Assembly: GCA_036380925.1 (NCBI GenBank)
Contig: DASVDW010000168.1
Coordinates: 1-45,472, forward strand
Reading direction: 5' to 3'
From: JAICLV01 sp036380925
GTDB taxonomy: Bacteria > Actinomycetota > Actinomycetes > Acidothermales > Acidothermaceae
DNA length: 45,472 nucleotides
In this document: positions 8,517 to 16,581 of the stretch, in pieces
How the letters are laid out: the number at the start of each line of letters is the position of its first letter
Numbering within the stretch: position 1 is the stretch's first letter
Program-made: the position numbers and the translations under genes
The notes under the pieces: model-generated
What the model was told of the DNA's origin: nothing
What the model saw: only the letters and a program-made list of their open reading frames with translations
Databases searched by the model: none

Positions 8517-9919
8517 TTGCCGGCGGACGTCGTCGCGCCGCCGCCGTCGCCGACCCACACGGTCTTTTGGTTGCAGAACTCGCGGGGGCCCTGCGCCGAG
8601 AGCTCCCTTCCGTAGCCCGAGTTCTTCACCCCACCGAACGGCAGCTCCGGATACGACGTGGTCATCCCGTTGATGAACACCGCGCCGGCGTCGAGTTCGG
8701 TGATGAAGCGCTGCTGCTCGGCTGGATCCGTCGTCCATGCGTTTGAGCCAAGACCGAACGACGTGCCGTTCGCGATGCGCAAGGCGTCGTCGATCGACTC
8801 GACCCGGTAAACCCCTGCCACCGGGCCGAAGACCTCTTCGGACCACATTTTCATGTCAGGGGTGAGGTCACTGACGACGGTCGGCGGGAACCACCACCCC
8901 GGCCGGTCTGGCCGCTGGCCGCCGCAACGGACGGTCGCGCCCTTTGCCGCCGCGTCGCGCACCTGCTCCTCGACGTCCGACCTGCCCTGCTCGGTGGCGA
9001 GTGGGCCAACGGCGGTCGCGTCGTCCATCGGGTCGCCCACCCGCAACGCCGCCATCTTGTCGGTGAAGGCGGCGACGAACGCGTCGTAGACGTCGGTGTG
9101 CACGATGAACCGCTTGGCCGCGATGCACGACTGACCGTTGTTCTGACAGCGCGCGGTGGTGGCCACCGCGGCGGCGCGGTCGATGTCGGCCGACGGCATG
9201 ACCACGAACGGATCGCTGCCGCCGAGCTCAAGCACGGTCTTCTTGATCTCGCGCCCGGCGATGGCGGCCACCGACCGGCCCGCCGCCTCGCTGCCGGTGA
9301 GCGTGACCGCCTTGACGCGCGGGTCGGTGATGACCCGCTCGACCGCGCCGGAGCCGATCAGCAGCGTTTCGAACGAGCCCTGCGGGAAGCCGGCGCGGCG
9401 GAACAGCTCAGCCATGAACAACGCGGTCTGCGGCACGTTGCTCGCGTGCTTCAACACACCGACGTTGCCGGCCATCAACGCGGGCGCGGCGAAGCGCATC
9501 GCCTGCCAAAGCGGGAAGTTCCACGGCATGATCGCGAGCACCGGGCCGAGCGGCTCGTACCGCGCGTACGCCTTCACCGCGCCGACGCTCGACGGGGCAG
9601 CCGGCTCGTCGGCGAGCAGCGACTCCGCGTGATCGGCGTAGTAACGGCAGGCCTTCGCGCACTTCGAGACCTCCGCCTTGGCGGAGGCGAACGTCTTGCC
9701 CATCTCGAGGGTCATCGTGCGGGCGACGTCTTCGACTTCGGCGTCGAGAATGTCGGCGGCGTTTCGCATCCACCGCGCCCGTTCGTCGAACGACGTGCGT
9801 CGCAGCGCGTCGAAAGCGGACGACGCCGCGCCGAGTCGCGCCTCGATCTCCTGCTCCGACATCGGGTCGAATGACTTCACGACCTCGCCGGTCGCCGGAT
9901 TAGTCGTCGCGATGGCCAC
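8504..9919 (-). CDS. gabD: Succinate-semialdehyde dehydrogenase (ALDH family)
   Basis: A 471-residue aldehyde dehydrogenase that should oxidise succinate semialdehyde to succinate with NAD(P)+. It has the ALDH catalytic cysteine in NNGQSCIAAKRF (Cys265), the general-base glutamate in VLELGGSDPF (Glu231), the MPWNFPLWQ cofactor segment and a C-terminal PFGGVKNSGYGRE. The start IATTNPATGEVVKSF is very like mycobacterial GabD1. The GTG start has an AGGAG site six bases upstream. Related ALDHs for other semialdehydes share these motifs, so the substrate is likely but not certain. It could also serve as the aldehyde sink for the decarboxylase encoded near 37 kb, but that is speculation. Confidence 0.9.
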   Translation of the reverse strand: MAIATTNPATGEVVKSFDPMSEQEIEARLGAASSAFDALRRTSFDERARWMRNAADILDAEVEDVARTMTLEMGKTFASAKAEVSKCAKACRYYADHAESLLADEPAAPSSVGAVKAYARYEPLGPVLAIMPWNFPLWQAMRFAAPALMAGNVGVLKHASNVPQTALFMAELFRRAGFPQGSFETLLIGSGAVERVITDPRVKAVTLTGSEAAGRSVAAIAGREIKKTVLELGGSDPFVVMPSADIDRAAAVATTARCQNNGQSCIAAKRFIVHTDVYDAFVAAFTDKMAALRVGDPMDDATAVGPLATEQGRSDVEEQVRDAAAKGATVRCGGQRPDRPGWWFPPTVVSDLTPDMKMWSEEVFGPVAGVYRVESIDDALRIANGTSFGLGSNAWTTDPAEQQRFITELDAGAVFINGMTTSYPELPFGGVKNSGYGRELSAQGPREFCNQKTVWVGDGGGATTSAGNHAE

Positions 9920-9924
9920 GATGG

Positions 9925-9998
9925 GCTCCTAGGGTCAGCTGTGCGTCGGTCCCGTGACGCTCACGGTACCGCCCGAAATGTCGGTGACTGCTCCTAGG
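9925..9998. repeat. Direct repeat GCTCCTAGG in a divergent promoter region
   Basis: The nine-base word GCTCCTAGG occurs at 9925-9933 and again at 9990-9998. The first copy contains the AGGAG ribosome site of the aldehyde dehydrogenase gene on the minus strand. The second lies just left of the inverted repeat upstream of the MFS gene. It could be chance or a minor regulatory element. Confidence 0.3.
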
Positions 9999-10001
9999 TT
10001 G

Positions 10002-10023
10002 GGGCCGTAACGTCATACGGCCC
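10002..10023. promoter_or_regulatory. Perfect inverted repeat, likely operator of the MFS gene
   Basis: Two eight-base arms, GGGCCGTA and TACGGCCC, are exact inverse complements separated by six bases (ACGTCA). The element ends 36 bases before the MFS start codon, where a TetR- or MarR-type repressor of an efflux gene would be expected to bind. No regulator gene is adjacent, so the repressor would act from elsewhere. Reading it as an operator rather than an RNA hairpin is an inference from position. Confidence 0.5.
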
Positions 10024-10059
10024 GGCCAGTTGGGTCACTCCCCCGCCCAGGAGCACGCG

Positions 10060-11610
10060 ATGAGCACAACGCAGTCGTTCGGCGAGCCGTCCGGTGAGCG
10101 CGGCCATCAGCCGCACACGCACCCGCACGTCCCCGCGTGGGCGGTGCTGGCGATCGCGTGCGTGGCGCAGTTCATGGTTGTTCTGGACATCTCGATCGTC
10201 AACGTCGCGCTGCCCTCGATCGCCAAGCCGGCGGCGCAGCACGGGCTCGGCCTGAACCACGGTCAACTGCAATGGGTGGTGAACGCGTACGCGCTGACCT
10301 TCGCCGGATTCCTGCTGTTCGGCGGCCGGGCCGGCGACCTGTTCGGGCGCAAGAAGGTCTTCCTGTTCGGGCTGACCGTCTTCACCCTCGCCAGCCTGGT
10401 CGGCGGCTTCTCGCAGAACGCCGCGATGATCGAGGTCTCGCGGGCGGTGCAGGGCTTCGGCGGCGGCATCCTCGCGCCGTCCACCTTGAGCTTGCTGACC
10501 ACCACGTACACCGACCACCGGGCCCGGGCCAGGGCGCTCGGCGTTTGGAGCGCCACCGCCGGCAGCGGGGGCGCCTTCGGCGCGCTGGCCGGCGGCGTGC
10601 TGACCGATCTGGTCAGCTGGCGCTGGGTGCTTTTCGTCAACGTGCCGATCGGCGCCGCGCTCTTCGCGGCCGCCGCCATCGCGCTGCGCGAATCGCGGGC
10701 GGACGCCGCCCCTGGGGCGCGCGGCGTGCGCGGCCTCGACCTTCCCGGCACCGTCACCGTGACGGCCGGGCTGGCAATCCTCGTCTACGCGATCGTCGGC
10801 ACCAACAACCACCCGTGGGGTTCGGCGCGCACACTTGGCACGCTGGGCGTGGCGGTCGCGCTGCTCGTCGCCTTCGTCGTGATCGAGCGGTTCACCGCTC
10901 TGCCGATGGTGCCGTTGCGAATCTTCAAGATGAGGTCGTTGTCATCAGCCAACGGCATCGCGATCGCCGTCGGCGCCGCGATGTTCTCGATGTTCTTCTT
11001 CCTCTCCCTCTACATGCAGGACGTGCTCGGCTACAGCGCGCTGGTCGCGGGAGTGGCGTTCTTGCCGGGCGCGCTGTTCATCATCGGCGGGGCGACGATG
11101 TCGTCCCGGCTGGTGAGCCATGTCGGCCCACGGCGCCTCATCGTCATCGGGGGTCTGCTCTCGGCCGGCGCCCTGTGGTGGTTCTCCACCCTGCCCTCGT
11201 CGGGAAACTACGCCGCGCATCTGCTGGCGCCGATGCTGTTCGTCTGCTTCGGCATGGGCATGTCGATGGTGCCGCTCACGGTCGCGGCGACTTCAGGCGT
11301 CGACCGACGCGAAGCCGGGCTCGCGTCAGGGTTGTTGAACACCACGCGCCAGGTCGGCGGGGCGCTGGGCCTCGCCGCGCTGTCCACGATCGCCACCGAT
11401 CGCTCAACCGGCCTGCTCGCCCGCCACGTGAGCGCGGCGGCCGCCACGACGTCCGGTTTCGATCGCGCGTTCGTCGTGTGCGGATTCATCGCGCTGGCTG
11501 GCGCCCTGCTCGCGCTGACGCTCCCGAGCCGGGCGTCGCACGTCGCGGCGGTGCGGCAGAGCGCGGCGGAGCACGCCGGGCAAAGCGCGCCCTCGGTCGC
11601 GGTCGAGTAG
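10060..11610 (+). CDS. MFS transporter, DHA2 (EmrB/QacA) family
   Basis: A 516-residue exporter with about 14 membrane segments. The first helix carries FMVVLDISIVNVALPSI, the DHA2 signature (motif D1-type), followed by WVVNAYALTFAGFLLFGGRAGDLFGRKK (motif A, GRAGDLFGRKK) and the motif C-like region around LGVWSATAGSGGAFGALAGG. Members export drugs, dyes or antibiotics by proton antiport. A short His-rich N-terminus (HQPHTHPH) precedes the first helix. The ATG at 10060 has an AGGAG site eight bases upstream. A perfect inverted repeat 36 bases upstream suggests repression by a TetR-like protein. Six bases separate its end from the convergent DUF6295 gene. Confidence 0.92.
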   Translation: MSTTQSFGEPSGERGHQPHTHPHVPAWAVLAIACVAQFMVVLDISIVNVALPSIAKPAAQHGLGLNHGQLQWVVNAYALTFAGFLLFGGRAGDLFGRKKVFLFGLTVFTLASLVGGFSQNAAMIEVSRAVQGFGGGILAPSTLSLLTTTYTDHRARARALGVWSATAGSGGAFGALAGGVLTDLVSWRWVLFVNVPIGAALFAAAAIALRESRADAAPGARGVRGLDLPGTVTVTAGLAILVYAIVGTNNHPWGSARTLGTLGVAVALLVAFVVIERFTALPMVPLRIFKMRSLSSANGIAIAVGAAMFSMFFFLSLYMQDVLGYSALVAGVAFLPGALFIIGGATMSSRLVSHVGPRRLIVIGGLLSAGALWWFSTLPSSGNYAAHLLAPMLFVCFGMGMSMVPLTVAATSGVDRREAGLASGLLNTTRQVGGALGLAALSTIATDRSTGLLARHVSAAAATTSGFDRAFVVCGFIALAGALLALTLPSRASHVAAVRQSAAEHAGQSAPSVAVE

Positions 11611-11616
11611 ACCGGC

Positions 11617-11898
11617 TCAGCCGGCCAGGATCCGCGCTGGCGCGCTCGCCAGCACGCGTTCGATCGCGGCGGCGAGTTCCCGCGCGGCGGCCGGTGTCAA
11701 CTCGAGCGCCACCCGCCGGGCGCGGGCACCGTCGCGACCCGGCTGGCCGTCGCCGAAGAAGTCGAGGTTCACGCTGTGCTCCGCGTTCGCGTGCACCGGA
11801 TGGTCGAAGTACACGCTCGCGGAGTCGACCGGCGTCCACCGCTCACCCGATTTGGCGCTGCCCTCAAGGACAAGTCGTTCAGTGAGATACGTGCACAT
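11617..11898 (-). CDS. DUF6295 family small protein
   Basis: A 93-residue protein starting MCTYLTERLVLEGSAKSGERW and containing VYFDHPVHANAEHSVNLDFF. From memory this fits the actinobacterial DUF6295 family, and the conserved HPVHAxxEH cluster could bind a metal. The function is unknown. The ATG has an AAGGA site eight bases upstream. It lies 53 bases downstream of the dienelactone hydrolase gene on the same strand and may share its transcript. Confidence 0.8.
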   Translation of the reverse strand: MCTYLTERLVLEGSAKSGERWTPVDSASVYFDHPVHANAEHSVNLDFFGDGQPGRDGARARRVALELTPAAARELAAAIERVLASAPARILAG

Positions 11899-11951
11899 CG
11901 AAGGTGTCCTTCACAAGTTCGTCGGAAATGCGCGTGCCGCGAGTGCGCGCG

Positions 11952-12713
11952 TCACGAGTTGGCGCCGAGGTGACGACCGAAGAAGTCGAAGATGAGCTCC
12001 CAACCGCGAGTGGCCGCCGCCACTCGGTAGTTCGGGCGGTCAACCGAGAAGAAGCCGTGACCAGCCCCGTCGAAGCTGTGGAACTCGAAGTCTTTGCCGG
12101 CCGCGCGCAGCGCGTCGGCGAGCTCGGCCACCTGGTCTGGCGAGGGAATCTTGTCGTCGGCGCCGAACAGCCCGAGCAAGGGGCACGACAAGGACGGCGT
12201 CAGGTCGACGACGGGTTGGGCGCTGAGCCCCGACTCCGGCGGAGGCGTGCCCACGACAAACGCTCCATAGCAGTCGACGGCGGCGTCGAGGCGCAGTCGA
12301 CACGCGGAGAGGAACGCCTGCCGGCCGCCCGAGCAGTGGCCGATCACCCCGACCCTGCCGTTGCCGCCGGCCATCGCGCGAAGATGGCGGGCCGCGCCGT
12401 CGACATCGCCGACCAGCCGATCGTCGGGCACTCCTCCTTGCGCGCGGACGATCGCGGCCGCGTCGTCGGGGGCGGCGTCGGGAGCGTCTCGGCTGTACAG
12501 GTTAGGCGCCAGCGCGGCGTAGCCGGTCGAAGCGAACTTCAGGGCCATCTCCTTGGTCGCCTGGTCGTATCCCGGGAGGTGATGAATGAGGACAACGCCG
12601 GGGAAGCGGTCAACGTCCGTTGGCTGCGCGAGAAAACCCTCGATCTGGTCGCCGTCCGCACTGGCGAAGCTGATGGTTTTCGCGCTGAGGTCATGAATTC
12701 GACGTTGGCTCAC
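11952..12713 (-). CDS. Dienelactone hydrolase family protein
   Basis: A 253-residue alpha/beta hydrolase of the dienelactone hydrolase family. The catalytic cysteine is in IGHCSGGRQ, the acid is likely in LFGADDKIP and the histidine in GAGHGFFS; VVLIHHLPGYDQ supplies the oxyanion region. The classical enzyme opens dienelactone to maleylacetate in chlorocatechol breakdown, but no chlorocatechol genes lie nearby and many members have other ester or lactone substrates. The start is a GTG and no better in-frame start is visible. It may be co-transcribed with the DUF6295 gene downstream. Confidence 0.87.
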   Translation of the reverse strand: MSQRRIHDLSAKTISFASADGDQIEGFLAQPTDVDRFPGVVLIHHLPGYDQATKEMALKFASTGYAALAPNLYSRDAPDAAPDDAAAIVRAQGGVPDDRLVGDVDGAARHLRAMAGGNGRVGVIGHCSGGRQAFLSACRLRLDAAVDCYGAFVVGTPPPESGLSAQPVVDLTPSLSCPLLGLFGADDKIPSPDQVAELADALRAAGKDFEFHSFDGAGHGFFSVDRPNYRVAAATRGWELIFDFFGRHLGANS

Positions 12714-12972
12714 GACCGTGATCGTACGACCGCTCCCCGGCCCCTACCCCCGAGGGCGCTGGCCGCTCCAACAGCGGGCCGTCAGCCAACCGGATTTCGT
12801 TGGTCTCCACGACTTTGCACCACAAGGTCGCGACGTCCGCCTGGTCGCCCGGCGCGGCCTCCCCGCGGATCGATCGCAACCGTTCCGTCGCGCGGTGCCA
12901 GCGCTTGAGGTCGCCGTCGAACTGGCGCGCCTTGCGCCACGAAGACCGACTAGCCGCTGCCAAGACGATCAC
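12691..12972 (-). CDS. Possible small hypothetical protein
   Basis: A 93-codon frame upstream of and overlapping the dienelactone hydrolase start by 23 bases. The middle reads like a soluble helical protein (RKARQFDGDLKRWHRATERL, then LWCKVVETNEIRLADGPLLE), which is more protein-like than the opposite strand. The starting GTG lacks a good ribosome site and I do not recognise a family. It is listed as a possibility because otherwise 12714-13155 would be empty. Confidence 0.35.
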   Translation of the reverse strand: MIVLAAASRSSWRKARQFDGDLKRWHRATERLRSIRGEAAPGDQADVATLWCKVVETNEIRLADGPLLERPAPSGVGAGERSYDHGREPTSNS

Positions 12973-13155
12973 CGTCCGTTCACCGTGTCCGCAGAACGAG
13001 GTGCGACGCGAATTCCACCCGTGAGGCTCGCGAAACTCCCTGAGGGGTAAAGGTTTCCTACCGATTCGCGGCTCCGAGCGAAGTCGCGTTTTGGACGCCT
13101 CGAACTCGGCAACGCCATAGTCTGACCTGCTCGACACCGCACAACGGGAGCGACG

Positions 13156-13521
13156 ATGGCGGTAACCGCGTTCAAGAATCTGCCGGTGGCCGACCGTGAC
13201 CGCGAGTGGGACGGCTCGGCGGCTGAGAGCCGGGTTCGCGCCTGGGCGCACGCGGAGGATGAGCCCAACGCCAAGTACCGGGACGCGCACATCTGGTACG
13301 ACGCCGACAAGAAGCAGAACTTCTCCGCGTACAAGATGCTCATCGCCGACGTGATCGACGGGAAGCTGGTCGCGGTGCCCCGCGGCATCATGGCCGCCGC
13401 CAACGTCGTCCAAGGCGGCCGCGGCGGCGTCGACTTGCCCAGCGACGATGTCGGCAAGGTGAAGAGCCACCTCGAGAAGTACTACAAGAAGCTGGACGCC
13501 GAGGCGCCCTGGGCGCGCTGA
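13156..13521 (+). CDS. Small protein like a domain of phage prohead proteases
   Basis: A 121-residue soluble protein. Its pattern (DREWDGSAAESRVRAWA, HIWYDADKKQNFSAYKML, IADVIDGKLVAVPRGIMAAA, VKSHLEKYYKK, ending PW) matches a domain I recall fused to or next to HK97-type prohead proteases in phages and prophages. Here it stands alone with no other phage gene in the window. The role is unknown; it may be a domesticated remnant. The ATG has a GGGAG site six bases upstream and the length matches the domain, so it looks intact. It ends two bases from the convergent TauE/SafE gene. Confidence 0.8.
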   Translation: MAVTAFKNLPVADRDREWDGSAAESRVRAWAHAEDEPNAKYRDAHIWYDADKKQNFSAYKMLIADVIDGKLVAVPRGIMAAANVVQGGRGGVDLPSDDVGKVKSHLEKYYKKLDAEAPWAR

Positions 13522-13523
13522 GG

Positions 13524-14459
13524 TCAGCGCGCTCCGACCGCGTCGAGTTCGCCCAGGTCGATGTCGTCGACTTCGGCGCGCTGCCGGGCCATGCGGCGCC
13601 GGCGCAGGAGGGCGCTGGACAGCTGAACAGCCACCCATGCGGTCGTCGCCGCGACAGTCCACCCGGTGCTCACGTCGACCAACTTCAGGGCCGATGCCAG
13701 CAAGACAACGGCCAGCACCGGCCGCACGAGGCGGCTCGCGCCGGTCGCCGACACGCGCGCGCCGAAGTACACCGCCGGAATCGCGCCGATCAGCAGTGAC
13801 ACGGTCACCGGCAGCCGCACGTCACCGAAAATCGCGTGGCCGAGCGCGGCCGCGCCAACCAACGGAATCGCCTGCACGAGGTCGGTGCCGACCAGCTGGC
13901 CGGCGCGCAACCCCGGATAGGCGAGCAGCAGCATGCCGATGATGAGCGACCCCGAGCCGACCGACGTCATGCCCACCGCCAGCCCACCCACCACGCCGAT
14001 GAGCACCGTGAGCACCGGGCGAACCACCACGCTGGGAACGCCGGTCGAACCGGTGCGGGCGACGTCGTCCCGACGGCGGGCGATCCACGACTTCACCACC
14101 ATCGATGCCACGGTCAACAGCAACGCAATGCCGAGAAACACTTTGACGTCGGCTTGGACCCGGGCGCTGTCACCGATGGATTTCAACACAAGGACGCCGA
14201 AAAACGCCGAAGGGGCGGCTGAAATCGTCAACCACGCCGCCAGCCTTTTGTTCACCGTGCCCCTGCGCATATGCACCATCGCTCCGACTGGCTTCATGAA
14301 CAGCGAGGCCACCAGGTCGCTGGACACGGCGGCCAACGGCGCCACGCCGAAGATCATGATGAGGATCGGCGTCATCAGCGCGCCGCCACCCATACCGGTG
14401 AGGCCGACGAGAAAGCCGACGAGCACGCCGGCCAGGATCAAGCTCAATGACAAATGCAT
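13524..14459 (-). CDS. Sulfite exporter TauE/SafE family membrane protein
   Basis: A 311-residue membrane protein with about eight hydrophobic segments. It has the TauE/SafE first-helix pattern (VGFLVGLTGMGGGALMTPIL), and the second half repeats it (VGGLAVGMTSVGSGSLIIG). The family exports sulfite, sulfoacetate or related organosulfur anions. No sulfur-metabolism gene lies beside it, so the substrate is open. The upstream gap of 182 bases to the next gene holds nothing I recognise. It converges with the phage-type small gene, leaving a two-base gap. Confidence 0.87.
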   Translation of the reverse strand: MHLSLSLILAGVLVGFLVGLTGMGGGALMTPILIMIFGVAPLAAVSSDLVASLFMKPVGAMVHMRRGTVNKRLAAWLTISAAPSAFFGVLVLKSIGDSARVQADVKVFLGIALLLTVASMVVKSWIARRRDDVARTGSTGVPSVVVRPVLTVLIGVVGGLAVGMTSVGSGSLIIGMLLLAYPGLRAGQLVGTDLVQAIPLVGAAALGHAIFGDVRLPVTVSLLIGAIPAVYFGARVSATGASRLVRPVLAVVLLASALKLVDVSTGWTVAATTAWVAVQLSSALLRRRRMARQRAEVDDIDLGELDAVGAR

Positions 14460-14641
14460 GGAGAGTCTGCTTTCAAAACAGCGGGCGGAAGAACGGTCAG
14501 CGAAAGACGCGGACCGTCAACACGCGGCGCTGCAGACCCGGAGCAGATCGACGTGACGGCGTTGCACCAAGCGGCGCGAGACGAACCGTGCTCCGGCAGA
14601 CATGTCGGCCATCGTAGCCGGGGTCAAGGTGATCGCGCCAC

Positions 14642-15883
14642 TTAACCTAGGGATTTAGTCGGCAAACTCGTGGCGGCGGCGCCGGAGTCAACCCGCGCGC
14701 CGTCCATCCAGACCGCGAGCACCCGCTGCCCGAGGCCGCGCAGGTCGAGCGGGTCGCCGTCGATCACCACCAGGTCGGCCCGCTTCCCGCGCTCGATCGT
14801 GCCCAATTCGCGGTCGACACCGAGCAATCTGGCCGCCTCGGACGACGTGGCGACGAGCGCTTGCGCCGGCGTCATGCCGACCTGGGCCATCAACTCCACC
14901 TCGCGCAGGTTGTCGCCATGCGCGCCGACGCCGCTGTCGGTGCCCATCGCGATCTTCACGCCAGCGTCGACGGCCCGCCGAACCGCGACCCGGTGAACCT
15001 CGACGACCGACCGGGCTTTAGCGACCACAGCCTCCGGCAGACTGCCGCCCGCCTCGACCATGTCGATGACCGCTTGCGGCGCCGACAGCGTGGGCACCAG
15101 CCAGGCGCCCGCGTCGAGCATCAGCTCGATTCCCTCGTCGTCCAAGAAAATTCCATGCTCGATCGAGCGGACGCCCGCGCGCACGGCGTTCTTGATGCCA
15201 TCGGCGCCTTGCGCGTGCGCCATCACCCAAACTCCCGCGGCGGTGGCCTCCTCGACGAGCACCTGCAGCTCCGGCAGCCGGTAATGCGGGTGCCGTGGGT
15301 CGTCGCGTGGCGAGAGCACGCCGCCGGAGGTGAACACCTTGATGACGTCGGCGCCCGCGCGCACGAGTTCACGAACCTTGCGGCGGATTTCCTCGACGCC
15401 GTCGGCGATTCCGTCAGGTCGCCCGGGGTGCGACGGCATCAACTCGACGCGATTGCCCGACGGCATCCAGCCGTCGCCGTGCCCGCCGGTCTGGCTTAAC
15501 GCGGTCACCGAAATCTGCATGCGCGGCCCCGCGATCAGCCCGTCGTCGACGGCTTGCTTGACGCCGAGGTCCGCGCCGTGCGCGTCGCGGATCGTGGTGA
15601 TGCCGACGTCGAGCGTCCGCCGGAGGTTTCGCACCGCCTCGTAGAACTGGTAGGAGAACGGTCGCTGCAGCAAACCCATGTAGTCGAACCGCGACACGGT
15701 GACGTGGGTGTGGCAGTCGAACAGGCCGGGCAGCACACCGCGACCCGCCACGTCGACCGCTTCGTCGCCGTCGAGCCCGACGCCGACGTCGACGATCCTG
15801 CCGTCCTCCACCGCGATGTCAGCGATGGCAGGGGCGGATCCGGTGCCGTCGAACACATTGCCGCCACGAAAGAGTGTGCGCAT
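14642..15883 (-). CDS. Metal-dependent amidohydrolase (imidazolonepropionase/prolidase-like)
   Basis: A 413-residue amidohydrolase-superfamily enzyme. The metal ligands are visible in order: LFDCHTHV (HxH), the bridging-lysine region IKVFTSGG, VMAHAQG, IEHG and MGTDSG. The pattern and length fit the prolidase/imidazolonepropionase-like branch acting on dipeptides or cyclic amides. There is no histidine-utilisation gene nearby, so the substrate is unknown. There is no signal peptide, so it is cytoplasmic. It is unrelated in subfamily to the YtcJ-type amidohydrolase at 40.6-42.3 kb. Confidence 0.88.
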   Translation of the reverse strand: MRTLFRGGNVFDGTGSAPAIADIAVEDGRIVDVGVGLDGDEAVDVAGRGVLPGLFDCHTHVTVSRFDYMGLLQRPFSYQFYEAVRNLRRTLDVGITTIRDAHGADLGVKQAVDDGLIAGPRMQISVTALSQTGGHGDGWMPSGNRVELMPSHPGRPDGIADGVEEIRRKVRELVRAGADVIKVFTSGGVLSPRDDPRHPHYRLPELQVLVEEATAAGVWVMAHAQGADGIKNAVRAGVRSIEHGIFLDDEGIELMLDAGAWLVPTLSAPQAVIDMVEAGGSLPEAVVAKARSVVEVHRVAVRRAVDAGVKIAMGTDSGVGAHGDNLREVELMAQVGMTPAQALVATSSEAARLLGVDRELGTIERGKRADLVVIDGDPLDLRGLGQRVLAVWMDGARVDSGAAATSLPTKSLG

Positions 15884-16438
15884 GCCGCCACGTTAGCGGC
15901 TGTGTCGATCACCGTCTCCTGTGGACGGATCGGTGCACAACCGGTGGAGATCGAAGGCGTCGCGGGGGACAACCGCGTCGAATCTGTGGACGTCCAAAAG
16001 ATCTTGGAATTCGATGAAAGTTCTTGCGGTAAAGGCCTTGTCAGCGCGCCGCCGGACCGCTAGAAATCTCCCACGTCACGGATCACGGAAGACAGCACCA
16101 AGGGTTTTCCGGGAAGCAAAAACCCGATGGGCGACGCGGCCAACCGCAAGGGCGGTCAGCGGCGACCGAGGGTGGCGCTCCCCGGGGGTGCGCGAACGGC
16201 AAACGCGACGGCAACCCGAAAGGGTGGTCGGCGCGAGGTCGCTCAAGCATCGACCTGAGGCGCCGGTGCCAATGTCGTTTCGGCGCGACCGACGAAAGCC
16301 CCCGGGCTATCTCGGTCAAGTCGGGGCGGCGGTGCCGGAGTTGGCAGTTCAGAAACTGGATCAGATCATCGCTCGGGGCGACTCGGGCGGCGACTCGTGA
16401 AGGCGGTCGAGCTGCCGCTGCCGACGGCGATCGTGACC

Positions 16439-16460
16439 CACATGGCGGCGACGCCATGTG
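16439..16460. repeat. Inverted repeat (CACATGGC hairpin)
   Basis: Arms CACATGGC and GCCATGTG are exact inverse complements around a six-base loop. It sits one base left of the larger terminator-like hairpin, so the two would form a tandem hairpin in RNA of either strand. Confidence 0.55.
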
Positions 16461-16461
16461 A

Positions 16462-16498
16462 GTGAGGCCCCTCTATCTCATACATAGAGGGGCCTCAC
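16462..16498. terminator. Strong 15-bp hairpin, probable terminator
   Basis: Arms GTGAGGCCCCTCTAT and ATAGAGGGGCCTCAC are perfectly complementary around a seven-base loop. This is the strongest hairpin I found in the window. It lies 84 bases beyond the stop of the NhaA-DsbA gene, where it would end that operon's transcript. It lacks a clean T tract on either side; on the plus strand it is followed by GTCTGTCTGG. It could equally end a rightward RNA from the gene-poor region. Confidence 0.6.
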
Positions 16499-16581
16499 GT
16501 CTGTCTGGAATCTTTGCCCATCGGCGCCACTTGATGGCGGAGGCTCGCCGCGGGCGCGTCGTCCTCGCCCGTTGGAAGGTG

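Larger units (their letters stand above)
15884..16581. other. Long gene-poor region with RNA-like folds
   Basis: Nearly 700 bases lie between two minus-strand genes. I see no convincing gene on either strand: the open frames are Arg-rich and look unlike proteins, although two short plus-strand frames meet at a GTGA overlap near 16395-16400. The stretch 16100-16500 contains several inverted repeats: GGGTTTT/AAAACCC (16102-16125), ACCC-GAAA-GGGT inside CGAC/GTCG (about 16207-16231), and GACCGA/TCGGTC (16287-16317). Two end hairpins at 16439-16498 follow. The GAAA tetraloops read correctly only on the plus strand. A near-palindrome CCAAAAGATCTTGG lies at 15994-16007 in an A/T-richer patch. It could hold a structured RNA transcribed rightwards, opposite to both neighbours. 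Confidence 0.4.

Noticed and set aside
9994..10812. Minus-strand open frame opposite the MFS gene
   Set aside because: Composition is Gly/Arg/Gln-rich with no family pattern, and it is antisense to a well-formed exporter.
12718..13050. Plus-strand 110-codon frame
   Set aside because: It is rich in Pro and Arg and opposite a more protein-like minus-strand frame.
15921..16400. Plus-strand frame of 159 codons in the gene-poor region
   Set aside because: The translation is Arg-rich and low in structure, and the region folds better as RNA; only a short end part could be real.
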